Assembly: GCA_022447545.1 (NCBI GenBank)
Contig: JAKVBI010000008.1
Location: 33,806 to 91,873 of the forward strand
Length of the DNA: 58,068 bases
From: Myxococcota bacterium
GTDB lineage: Bacteria > Myxococcota_A > UBA9160 > SMWR01
Reading direction: 5' to 3'
Shown here: one piece after another, positions 24,204-32,254 of the stretch
Position numbering within the stretch: the stretch's first letter is position 1
Layout: each line of letters starts with the position of its first letter
Program-made: the position numbers and the translations under genes
The notes under the pieces: model-generated
The model's input: only the letters and a program-made list of their open reading frames with translations
What the model was told of the DNA's origin: nothing
Databases searched by the model: none

Positions 24204-26459
24204 TCAGGATTCGCTGAGCCGATCCACGTAGATGGGTGACGACCAGGCGCGTTCCTGAGCCGGAGCCAGACACTGATCGTCAGCCGGTGTGCGAAAGCCA
24301 CCTTCGCACTGGGTGATCTCGACGGCATGGCCATTGGAATCGAAACGCGGACGCAGACCGTCGGCGTTGATGGCAGGCGTGGCTTCCTGCAGAGCGCGCA
24401 CGTAGTAGACCGCATCACGCCCGGACTCGGGAAAATCCGCATCCTCGAACTCCACGCGACAGCCTGCCGGGTCCGCCGGGCAATCGAAGCGAAGCCACGG
24501 ATCTTCGACCAACGGAGCGATGGGTTCGCCCGGGGTTTGCTGCGGACGAATTCGCACCACCTCGATGGATTTGACGAGATGCCTTTCGTCGCTGGGGTGA
24601 TAGCACTCGTCCCGACACAGGTGAGCGATTCGCTCGGCCGACAGACCCAGGTGCTCGTCCTCGGGGCAACCGGGCAACTGGCGGAAAGCGCCCACGGCAT
24701 GCACAGAGAAACGCGGCGCCTTCTGCATGGCCACATCACTGCCCATGGCCACCGCCCCCCCCGGCGCATTGAGCAGATCGAACCAAAGCAGAATTCGGGG
24801 ACCACTCGTTCCGTAGACCTCGCGCCGCATGAGAGCATCCCAGATGGAGCGGCGATCTCGACCTTCTGCATGAACGGCCACCACCCCACCCGGATACATG
24901 AAGCTCGCCTTGCGTTCGGTGTCGATCAACTCGAACAGACGATCGTGCACCACCGCCTGGGGCTGCTGGGGGTCCAACTGCTCCGGGCCAAGCCAGCCAC
25001 GCACTCGCTCCTCGACTTCCGCATCGGCCATCCCACGAGAGTCCGTCATGATGCGACGTTCGTACTGTTTGTACCCCGTTCCCGGCCGCGCCGCGTGGTT
25101 GTCGGTGGAACTGATGAATCCGAAGCGAAAGCGGCGGGGAGTGCTCTCGTCTTCTTCGAAATTCGAAACCGCGGCCCCATACTGGGCCGTCATCCCCGGG
25201 CGCAGCGTCATCGCAGGCTTGAAACAATCGCGGCACTGATCGCAATCCAGCCAGTCGTCTCCGGTGGTGTCGGGAAAGACGAGATCGGGACTCACGCCGG
25301 CTTCGAGGGCCAGGCTCTTGGCCTGTTCGACCCTCCGCTCACACTCCTCCGCGGTAAGATCGCCACAGCGCTCGCGCATGATCTCACCCGCTCGCCAGCA
25401 ACACGGCAGGTAACCGGGTGTGGGCGCCGGACAGATCCTGTGGCCGCTGTCGTCCGTCGCGTATTCGGGATAGTCGCGAAACTCCTCGCTGTTGCCGTGC
25501 CCCGAACTGATCTCGATCAGACGCTGGCGCGCGGGGTCATGGCGGTCTCCCCGAAGCTGAACGTCGAGCCGCGCACCGGGAGGTGCGTGGATCCCCCACG
25601 CCAATCCGTGGGGGATCACGAGACTTTCAAAACCCCACTCGTCGAGCTTGGCGAACAGTTTCTCGGGACTCGCCGCCGACTCTGCGCAATCCAGGGGAAG
25701 CTCGCGGGTATTCACGCCCGATTCGCAAGGAGGCGTTTCCGAGAGGGTTCCCATGAACGAGATGGCTTCCGCGTACTCGGAGTAACCGAACACCCGCGCC
25801 ACAGCAGCAGCACCGTGGATCAGAAAGGGGGGCGGAGGCGTCTGGCCCTCGTAGTCGGAGGTATCGAGAGAGGAGATGGGGCGCGCCGGCAGTTCGTCTT
25901 CCGACAACCCGGGAAAGAGGACGTTCTTGTGACCGAAGTGGGTCTCTGGGCTGCGACCCGTCTGGGTCCACTCCCACCCCGTGAACGCCACCAGGTCGGG
26001 GTCTTCGGCACTTCCCGCCAACTCATTGCATTGCCGGATGCTGCGCTTGATCTCCATCCAGCGGCTCGGCGAGAGGCTTTCAGCATGGTCGTTGATCGAA
26101 AAGAAGTCGAGCCCCGAGCAGTAACGAGCGAAGTCACAGGCATCCGCCGGCGGATGAGCACCCTCTCCGCTGAAGAACGGCAGCGAAAACATGAAGGCGT
26201 CCACGGAGAACGTGGAGTGGACGTGCAGATCCCCGAACAACACCTGCTTGGCAGGCCCCGGGCGTGCGTCGGGCTGAACCTGCCGTCGCCCGGCATCGCG
26301 CGCCTGAACACGGGCCTCGGAAAGACGCGGTCCCTCGATCTCCCCCGCCGTGGGCGGCTCGGGTGCACAAGCGCCGAGCACGACGGCCAGCAGGGCCACT
26401 GCGAACGCCGGCCACCTGAAGCTCACACCCTCGCAGCGGTCACCCCCTACCGCCACCAT
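24204..26459 (-). CDS. DUF3604 domain lipoprotein
   Basis: 751 aa. The N-terminus has a hydrophobic stretch ending in the lipobox LGAC (FAVALLAVVLGAC), so the protein is probably lipid-anchored. FGDLHVHSTFSVDAF marks the PHP-like metal-binding start of DUF3604, FFSINDHAESL and GFISSTDNHAARPG supply further His/Asp ligands, and EVYGTSGPRILLWF is a conserved late block. DUF3604 proteins are presumed metallohydrolases of unknown substrate. A paralogue lies at 32255. Many Cys in the late part (for example CDQCRDCFK) suggest disulfides. It is followed on the same strand by no close gene and preceded by an amidohydrolase 31 nt upstream, so both may be co-transcribed. Confidence 0.85.
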   Translation of the reverse strand: MVAVGGDRCEGVSFRWPAFAVALLAVVLGACAPEPPTAGEIEGPRLSEARVQARDAGRRQVQPDARPGPAKQVLFGDLHVHSTFSVDAFMFSLPFFSGEGAHPPADACDFARYCSGLDFFSINDHAESLSPSRWMEIKRSIRQCNELAGSAEDPDLVAFTGWEWTQTGRSPETHFGHKNVLFPGLSEDELPARPISSLDTSDYEGQTPPPPFLIHGAAAVARVFGYSEYAEAISFMGTLSETPPCESGVNTRELPLDCAESAASPEKLFAKLDEWGFESLVIPHGLAWGIHAPPGARLDVQLRGDRHDPARQRLIEISSGHGNSEEFRDYPEYATDDSGHRICPAPTPGYLPCCWRAGEIMRERCGDLTAEECERRVEQAKSLALEAGVSPDLVFPDTTGDDWLDCDQCRDCFKPAMTLRPGMTAQYGAAVSNFEEDESTPRRFRFGFISSTDNHAARPGTGYKQYERRIMTDSRGMADAEVEERVRGWLGPEQLDPQQPQAVVHDRLFELIDTERKASFMYPGGVVAVHAEGRDRRSIWDALMRREVYGTSGPRILLWFDLLNAPGGAVAMGSDVAMQKAPRFSVHAVGAFRQLPGCPEDEHLGLSAERIAHLCRDECYHPSDERHLVKSIEVVRIRPQQTPGEPIAPLVEDPWLRFDCPADPAGCRVEFEDADFPESGRDAVYYVRALQEATPAINADGLRPRFDSNGHAVEITQCEGGFRTPADDQCLAPAQERAWSSPIYVDRLSES

Positions 26460-26490
26460 TCGTCACCCCCGCGGAGAAAGTCCACCCACG

Positions 26491-27513
26491 TCAATCGACC
26501 GGTGAGAGCCGGTAGACGCGCATGGCCGTGGCGCGGAACAGGCTCTCTTTCTCGTCCTCGGAGTACTGGGCGGCGATTTTCTTGAACGCATTCCACAGGA
26601 CCCCGTAGGAAACCGACAGCTTGTCCACGGGAAAGTTGCTCTCGAACATGCAGCGATCAGGGCCGAAGGCCTCGATGGCGTGGTGGTAGTAGCGCGCCTG
26701 CAGCGCAACGATCTCGTCGGAGGTCGGCGGATTGGGGGCTCGCTCGAACCCGAAGCCATTCCAGGGCATCACGAGACCCCCCAGCTTCATCACGACGTTC
26801 TCGCAACTCGCCAGCTCCGTGTGGTCCCGCTTCCAGACCTCGAAGATCTCGTCGCGTTTCCCCGCATAGCCCCCGACACCGACGGGTGTACCGAGGTGAT
26901 CGAGGATCATGGTTGTGTCGGGAAACGCCCGGGCGAGGTCGATGAAGTACTGAGTCTGGGTGTGATAGTGGTAGGCGTCAAAGCTGAGCCCCAGCGGCGC
27001 CAGCTGCGAGAGCCCCTCTCGAAACGCCGCGGAGGCATACAAGTCGGGACCATTCGCATGGGGCACGCTGTGGAGTGAGGGCTCCGGATCCGCGTCCCAG
27101 CAAGCCGAGTCCCGAATGCCGCGGAAGAGGTCACTCGCCTGGACATGGGCCTCGAGCACCTCGCGCACACCGCTTCCCATGCTGAGGCTGGCCGTTCCAA
27201 CGATCCCCCCCACGCGGACCGTGCCCGACGGCCACTGCTGGGTCTGCCGAGCGAGCCCATCCACCCACTCGGTCTCTCCCACCGGTGCCATCTCCTCGGG
27301 ACCGTCCTCGCGGTAGTGCTCACCGCACTGGGCGAAGACGGTCTGCTCGACACGGTGGGTGGAGAAGTCCGACTTGAAGTCCTCGAGGTCATAGGAGGGA
27401 AAACCCTGAACCAGATCAAAAAAGTGATGGTGGGGATCGACGATCGGGCGGTCCGGATCGATCGCTTCCTCCTGCACCTGGTTCAACCAGTCGTGGCGGA
27501 TCTTGAGTTCCAT
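26491..27513 (-). CDS. Amidohydrolase family protein (TIM-barrel, COG3618-like)
   Basis: 340 aa metal-dependent hydrolase. VDPHHHFFDL near residue 26 carries the HxH metal site, TMILDHLGTPVG the next strand with Asp/His, and CMFESNFPVDKLS the family's late Asp-containing block. This resembles the predicted amidohydrolases related to 2-pyrone-4,6-dicarboxylate lactonase. The start is ATG 27513, preceded by GGGAAT rather than a strong Shine-Dalgarno. It lies 31 nt upstream of the DUF3604 lipoprotein gene in the same direction. Probably opens a lactone or amide ring in a catabolic step; substrate unknown. Confidence 0.88.
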   Translation of the reverse strand: MELKIRHDWLNQVQEEAIDPDRPIVDPHHHFFDLVQGFPSYDLEDFKSDFSTHRVEQTVFAQCGEHYREDGPEEMAPVGETEWVDGLARQTQQWPSGTVRVGGIVGTASLSMGSGVREVLEAHVQASDLFRGIRDSACWDADPEPSLHSVPHANGPDLYASAAFREGLSQLAPLGLSFDAYHYHTQTQYFIDLARAFPDTTMILDHLGTPVGVGGYAGKRDEIFEVWKRDHTELASCENVVMKLGGLVMPWNGFGFERAPNPPTSDEIVALQARYYHHAIEAFGPDRCMFESNFPVDKLSVSYGVLWNAFKKIAAQYSEDEKESLFRATAMRVYRLSPVD

Positions 27514-27649
27514 AAAATTCCCTTTGGCAGTCTGGGTGAAACCGACCCCGATGGGTGGCTTGCGACTCAGCCTACGCCAGCCACCACTCGTAGGTAAAGG
27601 TGTTCGAGAAAGCGCCCCTTACCCAACCCCGAGACGGGCCGGCACGGGG

Positions 27650-28072
27650 TCACGCCCAGGTGGTGAGTGCACACAGCCGCGCCTCGCTCCGCGCCAACAC
27701 CCAACCCCCGACCCGAACCGTCTCTCCCGAAGCGAATTCCACCCGAATCCGTTCGAGGTACTCCCGCGCTGCTCGGGACCCATCGAATTCCCCGGGCGCG
27801 GTCGCCAGCCCCGGAAACAGCGCCTGGGCAAGCGCGCGGGGATCGTTCTCTCCGGGATGCAGTCGGAGATAGGCGCGCCCCAACACCGGCGCCGACGCGG
27901 GATCCGAGAGTTCGAGCGCCAACTCGAGAGCGCCGGCAGGCGCTCGGCGGCAGCCCGCGGACCACATTCCGAGGCCCATCCCAGCACTCACCAACGCGAT
28001 GCCGCGCACGAAGCCGCGGCGAGTGAGCGATGTCCGGTCTTCCACGGCCGATGCCTTTGTGATTGCGACCAC
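27650..28072 (-). CDS. Tat-exported lipoprotein of unknown function
   Basis: About 140 aa. A twin-arginine signal, SLTRRGFVRGIALVSAG, ends at GC in MWSAGCRR, which reads as a lipobox-like Cys. The mature part has FPGLATAPGEFDG and the ending GGWVLARSEARLCALTTWA, seen in small subunits that ride on Tat-exported oxidoreductases. I start at the GTG at 28072 because GGGAGGG precedes it; a longer reading to 28141 is possible. A chaperone or linker for a molybdenum or FAD enzyme is a guess; no such enzyme lies next to it. Confidence 0.6.
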   Translation of the reverse strand: MVAITKASAVEDRTSLTRRGFVRGIALVSAGMGLGMWSAGCRRAPAGALELALELSDPASAPVLGRAYLRLHPGENDPRALAQALFPGLATAPGEFDGSRAAREYLERIRVEFASGETVRVGGWVLARSEARLCALTTWA

Positions 28073-28221
28073 CCGAACTCGCCCTCCCGGCGGCTCCGTG
28101 TGCGGAGTTTCCGAGCGAACGTAGCCCGGACCATGCCCCACGGACAGGAAAGCCAGCCCCGCCCACGTGACGCGATAGAATCCAACCGCTGTACCTGGGG
28201 CACGTTCCGAATCCCGCGCCC

Positions 28222-29649
28222 GTGTCCGCCATGTCAGCGACCCGAGTCGCCATGAACGTCGGTTCCAGCCCTACTTCCCCGGATCGCCTGGCGATCTTCG
28301 CCTTTCTCTGGGCGGGGGCCGCTCTGTTCCACCAGGCCAGTTACGGAGCCTGGACCGCCTCACCCACACAGTTCGCTGTCAGTCTGGCGGCCCTCCTCGT
28401 ATGCATTCGGCCTTCGTCGACGGTACTTCTGTTGATCCTGGCGGCGTGCCAACTCGTCGAAGCGATCACCTCTCTGCCCTGGCTCTCCAACCACTGGCTG
28501 CTGACCGCATGGGTCAACGCAACGCTGCTGGCAGCCGCCGTATCCTGGAATCGGAACGCGCGGGATGCTGGCCGCGACGGCTTGTTCGACGGCTTCGCGC
28601 CATCGGCCCGGGCCTGTGTGCTGGTGCTCTATTTCTTCGTCGTCTTTCACAAGCTCAACACGAGCTTCCTTCAACCCGAGGTCAGCTGCGCCACGCTGTT
28701 GCTCGGCGCGACGCTGGGCTCCGCCCAGGTCCTGCTCGACTCCCCACTCGTGGGACATCTGGCCATCTACGGAACCCTGGCATTCGAGAGCGCCATTCCG
28801 CTGATGTTGTGCTTCCCGGCCACCCGCTACTGGGGGATCCTGCTCGGCCTGTTCTTCCATCTCGTGTTGTCGCTGAACCCGGCGCAGAGCTACTACAACT
28901 TCTCCGCGGTCACCTACGCACTGCTGGCACTCTGGGCCCCGCGCCCCTTCTTCGAGCGCCTCGCCATTGCGCTTTCACGACTCGGTGCACGGTTCCACGC
29001 CCCTCCGTGGAACTCATTGCCCCTGGCCGCCGCAGCTCCGACCTGTGCGGGGATCTTCCTCGCCGGCGTGGGCCTGGGCATCATCGAACCGCGCAACGAC
29101 ACCGGCGCCCGACTGATCTGGTCCGGGTTTGCGGTGAGCGCCCTGTTCGCCTGGATCCGCTTCGCCCCAGCCGAAGGCGAGGGGTTCGAAGGTTCCCGTG
29201 CACTGCTCCTGGCCGGTCCAAGACTCCTCCTGGTGTTCCCGGCCCTGCTCTTCTTGAACGGCTCGATGCCCTACCTCGGACTGAAGACCGAGACGTCCCT
29301 CGCCATGTACAGCAACCTCCGCACGGAAGCCAACGGCTCCAACCACCTGATCATCGGCCGCCCCCTCTACCTGGCCGACTACCAACTCGATCTCGCTCGA
29401 GTGATCGAGAGCGACCATCCTGGCCTGCAACGCCATGCGGACGCCGGTACGCTGCTGACCTTCTTCGAACTCCAACGGGTCGCTGCCGCAATTCCCGAGG
29501 CGAGACTGGCCTACGAGCGCAACGGTGTGCCGGTCACGGCCCCCCGGATCCGAGACGACCCGGCCCTCGAGCCACCCCCGCACTGGCTGCGCAAACTCCT
29601 CTCCTTCCGGCCGGTGCCCCAGAGCCAATGGGTCCCCTGTACCCACTGA
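28222..29649 (+). CDS. Multi-pass membrane protein (HTTM-like)
   Basis: 475 aa with about nine to eleven hydrophobic segments, including FAFLWAGAALFHQASYG, ACVLVLYFFVVFHKLNTSF, WGILLGLFFHLVLSL and LLLVFPALLFLNG. The VVFHKLN segment parallels VYAGIQKAVHG in the membrane protein at 21871, and the C-terminal third (from KTETSLAMYSNLRTE) is soluble. It resembles HTTM-type membrane proteins. The GTG at 28222 is used; ATG at 28231 or 28252 are possible, and no Shine-Dalgarno is clear. TAGAAT about 40 nt upstream is a candidate -10. Function unknown. Confidence 0.72.
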   Translation: MSAMSATRVAMNVGSSPTSPDRLAIFAFLWAGAALFHQASYGAWTASPTQFAVSLAALLVCIRPSSTVLLLILAACQLVEAITSLPWLSNHWLLTAWVNATLLAAAVSWNRNARDAGRDGLFDGFAPSARACVLVLYFFVVFHKLNTSFLQPEVSCATLLLGATLGSAQVLLDSPLVGHLAIYGTLAFESAIPLMLCFPATRYWGILLGLFFHLVLSLNPAQSYYNFSAVTYALLALWAPRPFFERLAIALSRLGARFHAPPWNSLPLAAAAPTCAGIFLAGVGLGIIEPRNDTGARLIWSGFAVSALFAWIRFAPAEGEGFEGSRALLLAGPRLLLVFPALLFLNGSMPYLGLKTETSLAMYSNLRTEANGSNHLIIGRPLYLADYQLDLARVIESDHPGLQRHADAGTLLTFFELQRVAAAIPEARLAYERNGVPVTAPRIRDDPALEPPPHWLRKLLSFRPVPQSQWVPCTH

Positions 29650-29780
29650 AAAAAGCGGAACCACAGGCCCGGGCCAGCCCGATGGCCTCTGTTAGGATCG
29701 AGCCCCCATCCCGGACCGACCGACGAATCCCGTCGGAACCACGAGCAGAAAAACTCAACCAGCCCAGGGAGTGTGTCGAC

Positions 29781-30665
29781 GTGGCGAAGACAGGACACGC
29801 GGACAAGCACGGAACCGCTGAAGATGCGCTGATCTCGAGGGTCGCACACGCCCTCCACGCCGAGTCCCCGTTGATCGACGAGAGCAACTCCTTGCCTCTA
29901 TTGCGGCCGGAGGACCGGGAGGTCGTCGTATCTGGCGAGTTGTATCGCCAGCGCTGCGATCCCAGCACTTCGCCCATTGCCCCCATTCTCGCAGGTGGCC
30001 TGGCCAGCCTCCGATTTGCCGAAGACGTCGCCCACGCGTGCTTTCAGCGATCCGTGGGACAATCCGTCTGTCTGGGAGCCGGCTTCGACACCTTCGCCTT
30101 CCGCCAACGGGAAGCGAACCCCGAGGTGGTTTTCTTCGAGGTGGACCACCCCGACGTACAGGCCCTCAAACGGGAACGGTTCGATGAGGTCGGTGTCCCG
30201 GACTCCCGACGGCCCGTCTTCGTAGCCGTGGACTTCGAGACCATGTCACTCATCGATGCGCTGGATGGTGCGGGATTCGATCCGGGCGCTCTGGCGGTCT
30301 TCAGCTGGATGAACACCCTGCCCTACCTGACCCGCGAGGCCACCGAGTCCACACTGACACAACTGGCCTCCCGCACCACGAGCAGCAGCACGCTGGTGGT
30401 CAACTACGCGTCGGACCTCCCGTACTCGGAGGCCCAGCAAAAGGTCGCACACACCCTCGCCCAGGTGACGGGGGAGCGGCGGGAACCCCTTCGCAGCCAG
30501 TGGACACCCGAGGAGTTCGAGACACTGCTCGAGCGCACGGGCTTCGAGGTCGTCGAGCATCTCGACGAGCAGGACCTGATGGCACGCTACTTTTCCGACC
30601 GAAGCGATGGGCTTGCGCCCGGCCTGCCGGCACGGGTCGTGAACGCACGACGCAGGGCGAGCTGA
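29781..30665 (+). CDS. Class I SAM-dependent methyltransferase (LCM/TIGR00027 type)
   Basis: 294 aa. SVCLGAGFDTFAFR, the SAM-binding block of the leucine carboxyl methyltransferase-like family, lies in the first half, followed by VVFFEVDHPDVQALKRE with the acidic strand-2 end. Later blocks FSWMNTLPYLTREA and VVNYAS match the same family, which methylates carboxyl or hydroxyl groups of diverse small molecules and polyketides. The GTG at 29781 is used, with AGGGAG upstream; the family N-terminus fits. TAGGAT about 90 nt upstream is a possible -10. The convergent FAD oxidoreductase begins 28 nt further. Acceptor unknown. Confidence 0.85.
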   Translation: MAKTGHADKHGTAEDALISRVAHALHAESPLIDESNSLPLLRPEDREVVVSGELYRQRCDPSTSPIAPILAGGLASLRFAEDVAHACFQRSVGQSVCLGAGFDTFAFRQREANPEVVFFEVDHPDVQALKRERFDEVGVPDSRRPVFVAVDFETMSLIDALDGAGFDPGALAVFSWMNTLPYLTREATESTLTQLASRTTSSSTLVVNYASDLPYSEAQQKVAHTLAQVTGERREPLRSQWTPEEFETLLERTGFEVVEHLDEQDLMARYFSDRSDGLAPGLPARVVNARRRAS

Positions 30666-30692
30666 GACGCACCCCCGGAGAGCGCGACAGAA

Positions 30693-32183
30693 TCAGTCCG
30701 CCGGGTCTGCGGCGGCCGCAGCCTTGCCCGCCATGCGTCCAAAGAACGTGCAGTCGGCCACCGCCATTCCGCTGTTGTAACCCGCCGCCGGAAAACCCGA
30801 GGAGGTGCGGCCCGCGGCGTAGAGGCCCGGGATCACGCGCCCCTCCACTGTCATGACCTCACCGGTGGGCTTCGTCCAGAGTCCACCCAGCGTGAAGGTC
30901 GGGAACGCACATTTATCGGTGGAGATATCCAGCACCTTGTAGGGCGGCTTGTCTAGGGGGCGGATCCAGTTCGGGTGCTTCTGGAACAGCGGGTCCTCGC
31001 CATTGGCGGCAAACTGGTTGTACTGGGCGACGGTGTTCGACAGCCCGGTGGCAGGAACGCCAAGCGCCTGCTCGATCTCCTCCAAGGAGCCTTCGGCACA
31101 GACCTGGGCACCCATGCTGTTCTCGGGCCCGATCTCGGAATCGAGCAGGATGTACGCCACCCCACCCTGGTGCATCACCACCGCCTCGCCCAACTGACAC
31201 TGGTAGAGGTCCTCGGCGACGAAGCGCTGACCCAGCTTATTGAAGAAGATCCCGCGCAACAGATCGCGCGGCGGTGCGAAGGGCATGACGATGGAACTCT
31301 CGTCCATGCGGATCGCGGCGCCTCCGGCACCCATGCCGATGCGAATCCCCGAGCCATCTTCAGTGTTCTCGCCCAGCGGCGGGAAGCAGTCCAGGATCCG
31401 CGGAGCGTAACGCTCGACCATGCCGCGATCATGGATGAATCCTCCGGTGGTCAGAAGCACGCCACGCCGGGCCCGTACCGCCTTCTCCTGACCATCGATG
31501 GTCGCGATGGCACCCACCACCCGACCGCTTTCATCCATGACCACTCGTTCGATGTACGACTCGTAGGCAACCTTCACCCCCAGGCCTTCAGCCGCTTCGA
31601 GCAGGCTCTGCATCAGCAGCAGACCCGCGTTGTTCCCGGGGTGGGCCACGGTGTGCCCGCGCGGAGCCGGAACGGCGAGGTCGCGATAGGGGTATCCCAG
31701 CTCCGAACCCGTGTACATCAGCCCCTCGTCGCCGGGCGGGATGGTGCCCTCGCTGGGCGGGAAGAAAGCCGTTCGGAAGGGCACGCCGTGATCGACCATC
31801 CAGTCATAGTGGGCGGCGCTTCGCTCGCAGTAGTAGCGACACTTCTCTTCATCCGCGTTGGGACCGCAGAGTGCCAGGAGATACTTGAGCATCTCCTCGG
31901 GTGAATCCTCGTAGCCCAGATCCTTTTGCAGCTTCGACCCGCCGCCAATGTACAGCTGCCCACCAGAGGTGATGGTCGTCCCACCGCCGGTGGGACGGCA
32001 CTCGATGGCGAGCACATCGGCCCCGGCCTCGACCCCTTCGATGGCCGCACACACACCAGCCCCACCGTAGCCCCCGATCACGACGTCGGTCGTCAGATCC
32101 CAGTCGGAGATGTCGCTCGCGCGAACCGGGTCCGTCGACCAATCTCGCTCCACGGCCGTGACCATTTGGATTTCAGTTGCCAT
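30693..32183 (-). CDS. FAD-dependent oxidoreductase (3-ketosteroid dehydrogenase / fumarate-reductase-like)
   Basis: 496 aa flavoprotein. DVVIGGYGGAGVCAAIEG near residues 33-50 is the dinucleotide-binding fold, with GGGTTITSGGQLYIGGGSK as the following family segment. TTGGFIHD and FPAAGYNSGMAVADCTFFGRMAG near the C-terminus close the FAD domain. These blocks match the FAD_binding_2 family, which includes 3-ketosteroid dehydrogenases and fumarate reductases. ATG 32183 follows TTGGAGGA. It would insert or remove a double bond next to a carbonyl; a steroid-like substrate is suggested by the many steroid-type genes in the window but is not shown. Confidence 0.88.
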   Translation of the reverse strand: MATEIQMVTAVERDWSTDPVRASDISDWDLTTDVVIGGYGGAGVCAAIEGVEAGADVLAIECRPTGGGTTITSGGQLYIGGGSKLQKDLGYEDSPEEMLKYLLALCGPNADEEKCRYYCERSAAHYDWMVDHGVPFRTAFFPPSEGTIPPGDEGLMYTGSELGYPYRDLAVPAPRGHTVAHPGNNAGLLLMQSLLEAAEGLGVKVAYESYIERVVMDESGRVVGAIATIDGQEKAVRARRGVLLTTGGFIHDRGMVERYAPRILDCFPPLGENTEDGSGIRIGMGAGGAAIRMDESSIVMPFAPPRDLLRGIFFNKLGQRFVAEDLYQCQLGEAVVMHQGGVAYILLDSEIGPENSMGAQVCAEGSLEEIEQALGVPATGLSNTVAQYNQFAANGEDPLFQKHPNWIRPLDKPPYKVLDISTDKCAFPTFTLGGLWTKPTGEVMTVEGRVIPGLYAAGRTSSGFPAAGYNSGMAVADCTFFGRMAGKAAAAADPAD

Positions 32184-32254
32184 CAGTACAGTCCTCCAAT
32201 GCGGTGGCTTCGCACTCTACACGCATGAGTTCACTCGGAAAAGCCCCTGGGCCC

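Noticed and set aside
27572-27652. UGA read-through extension of the Tat lipoprotein gene to a TAG at 27572
   Set aside because: It would add 25 residues without a redox motif, and the protein already ends at the usual family position.
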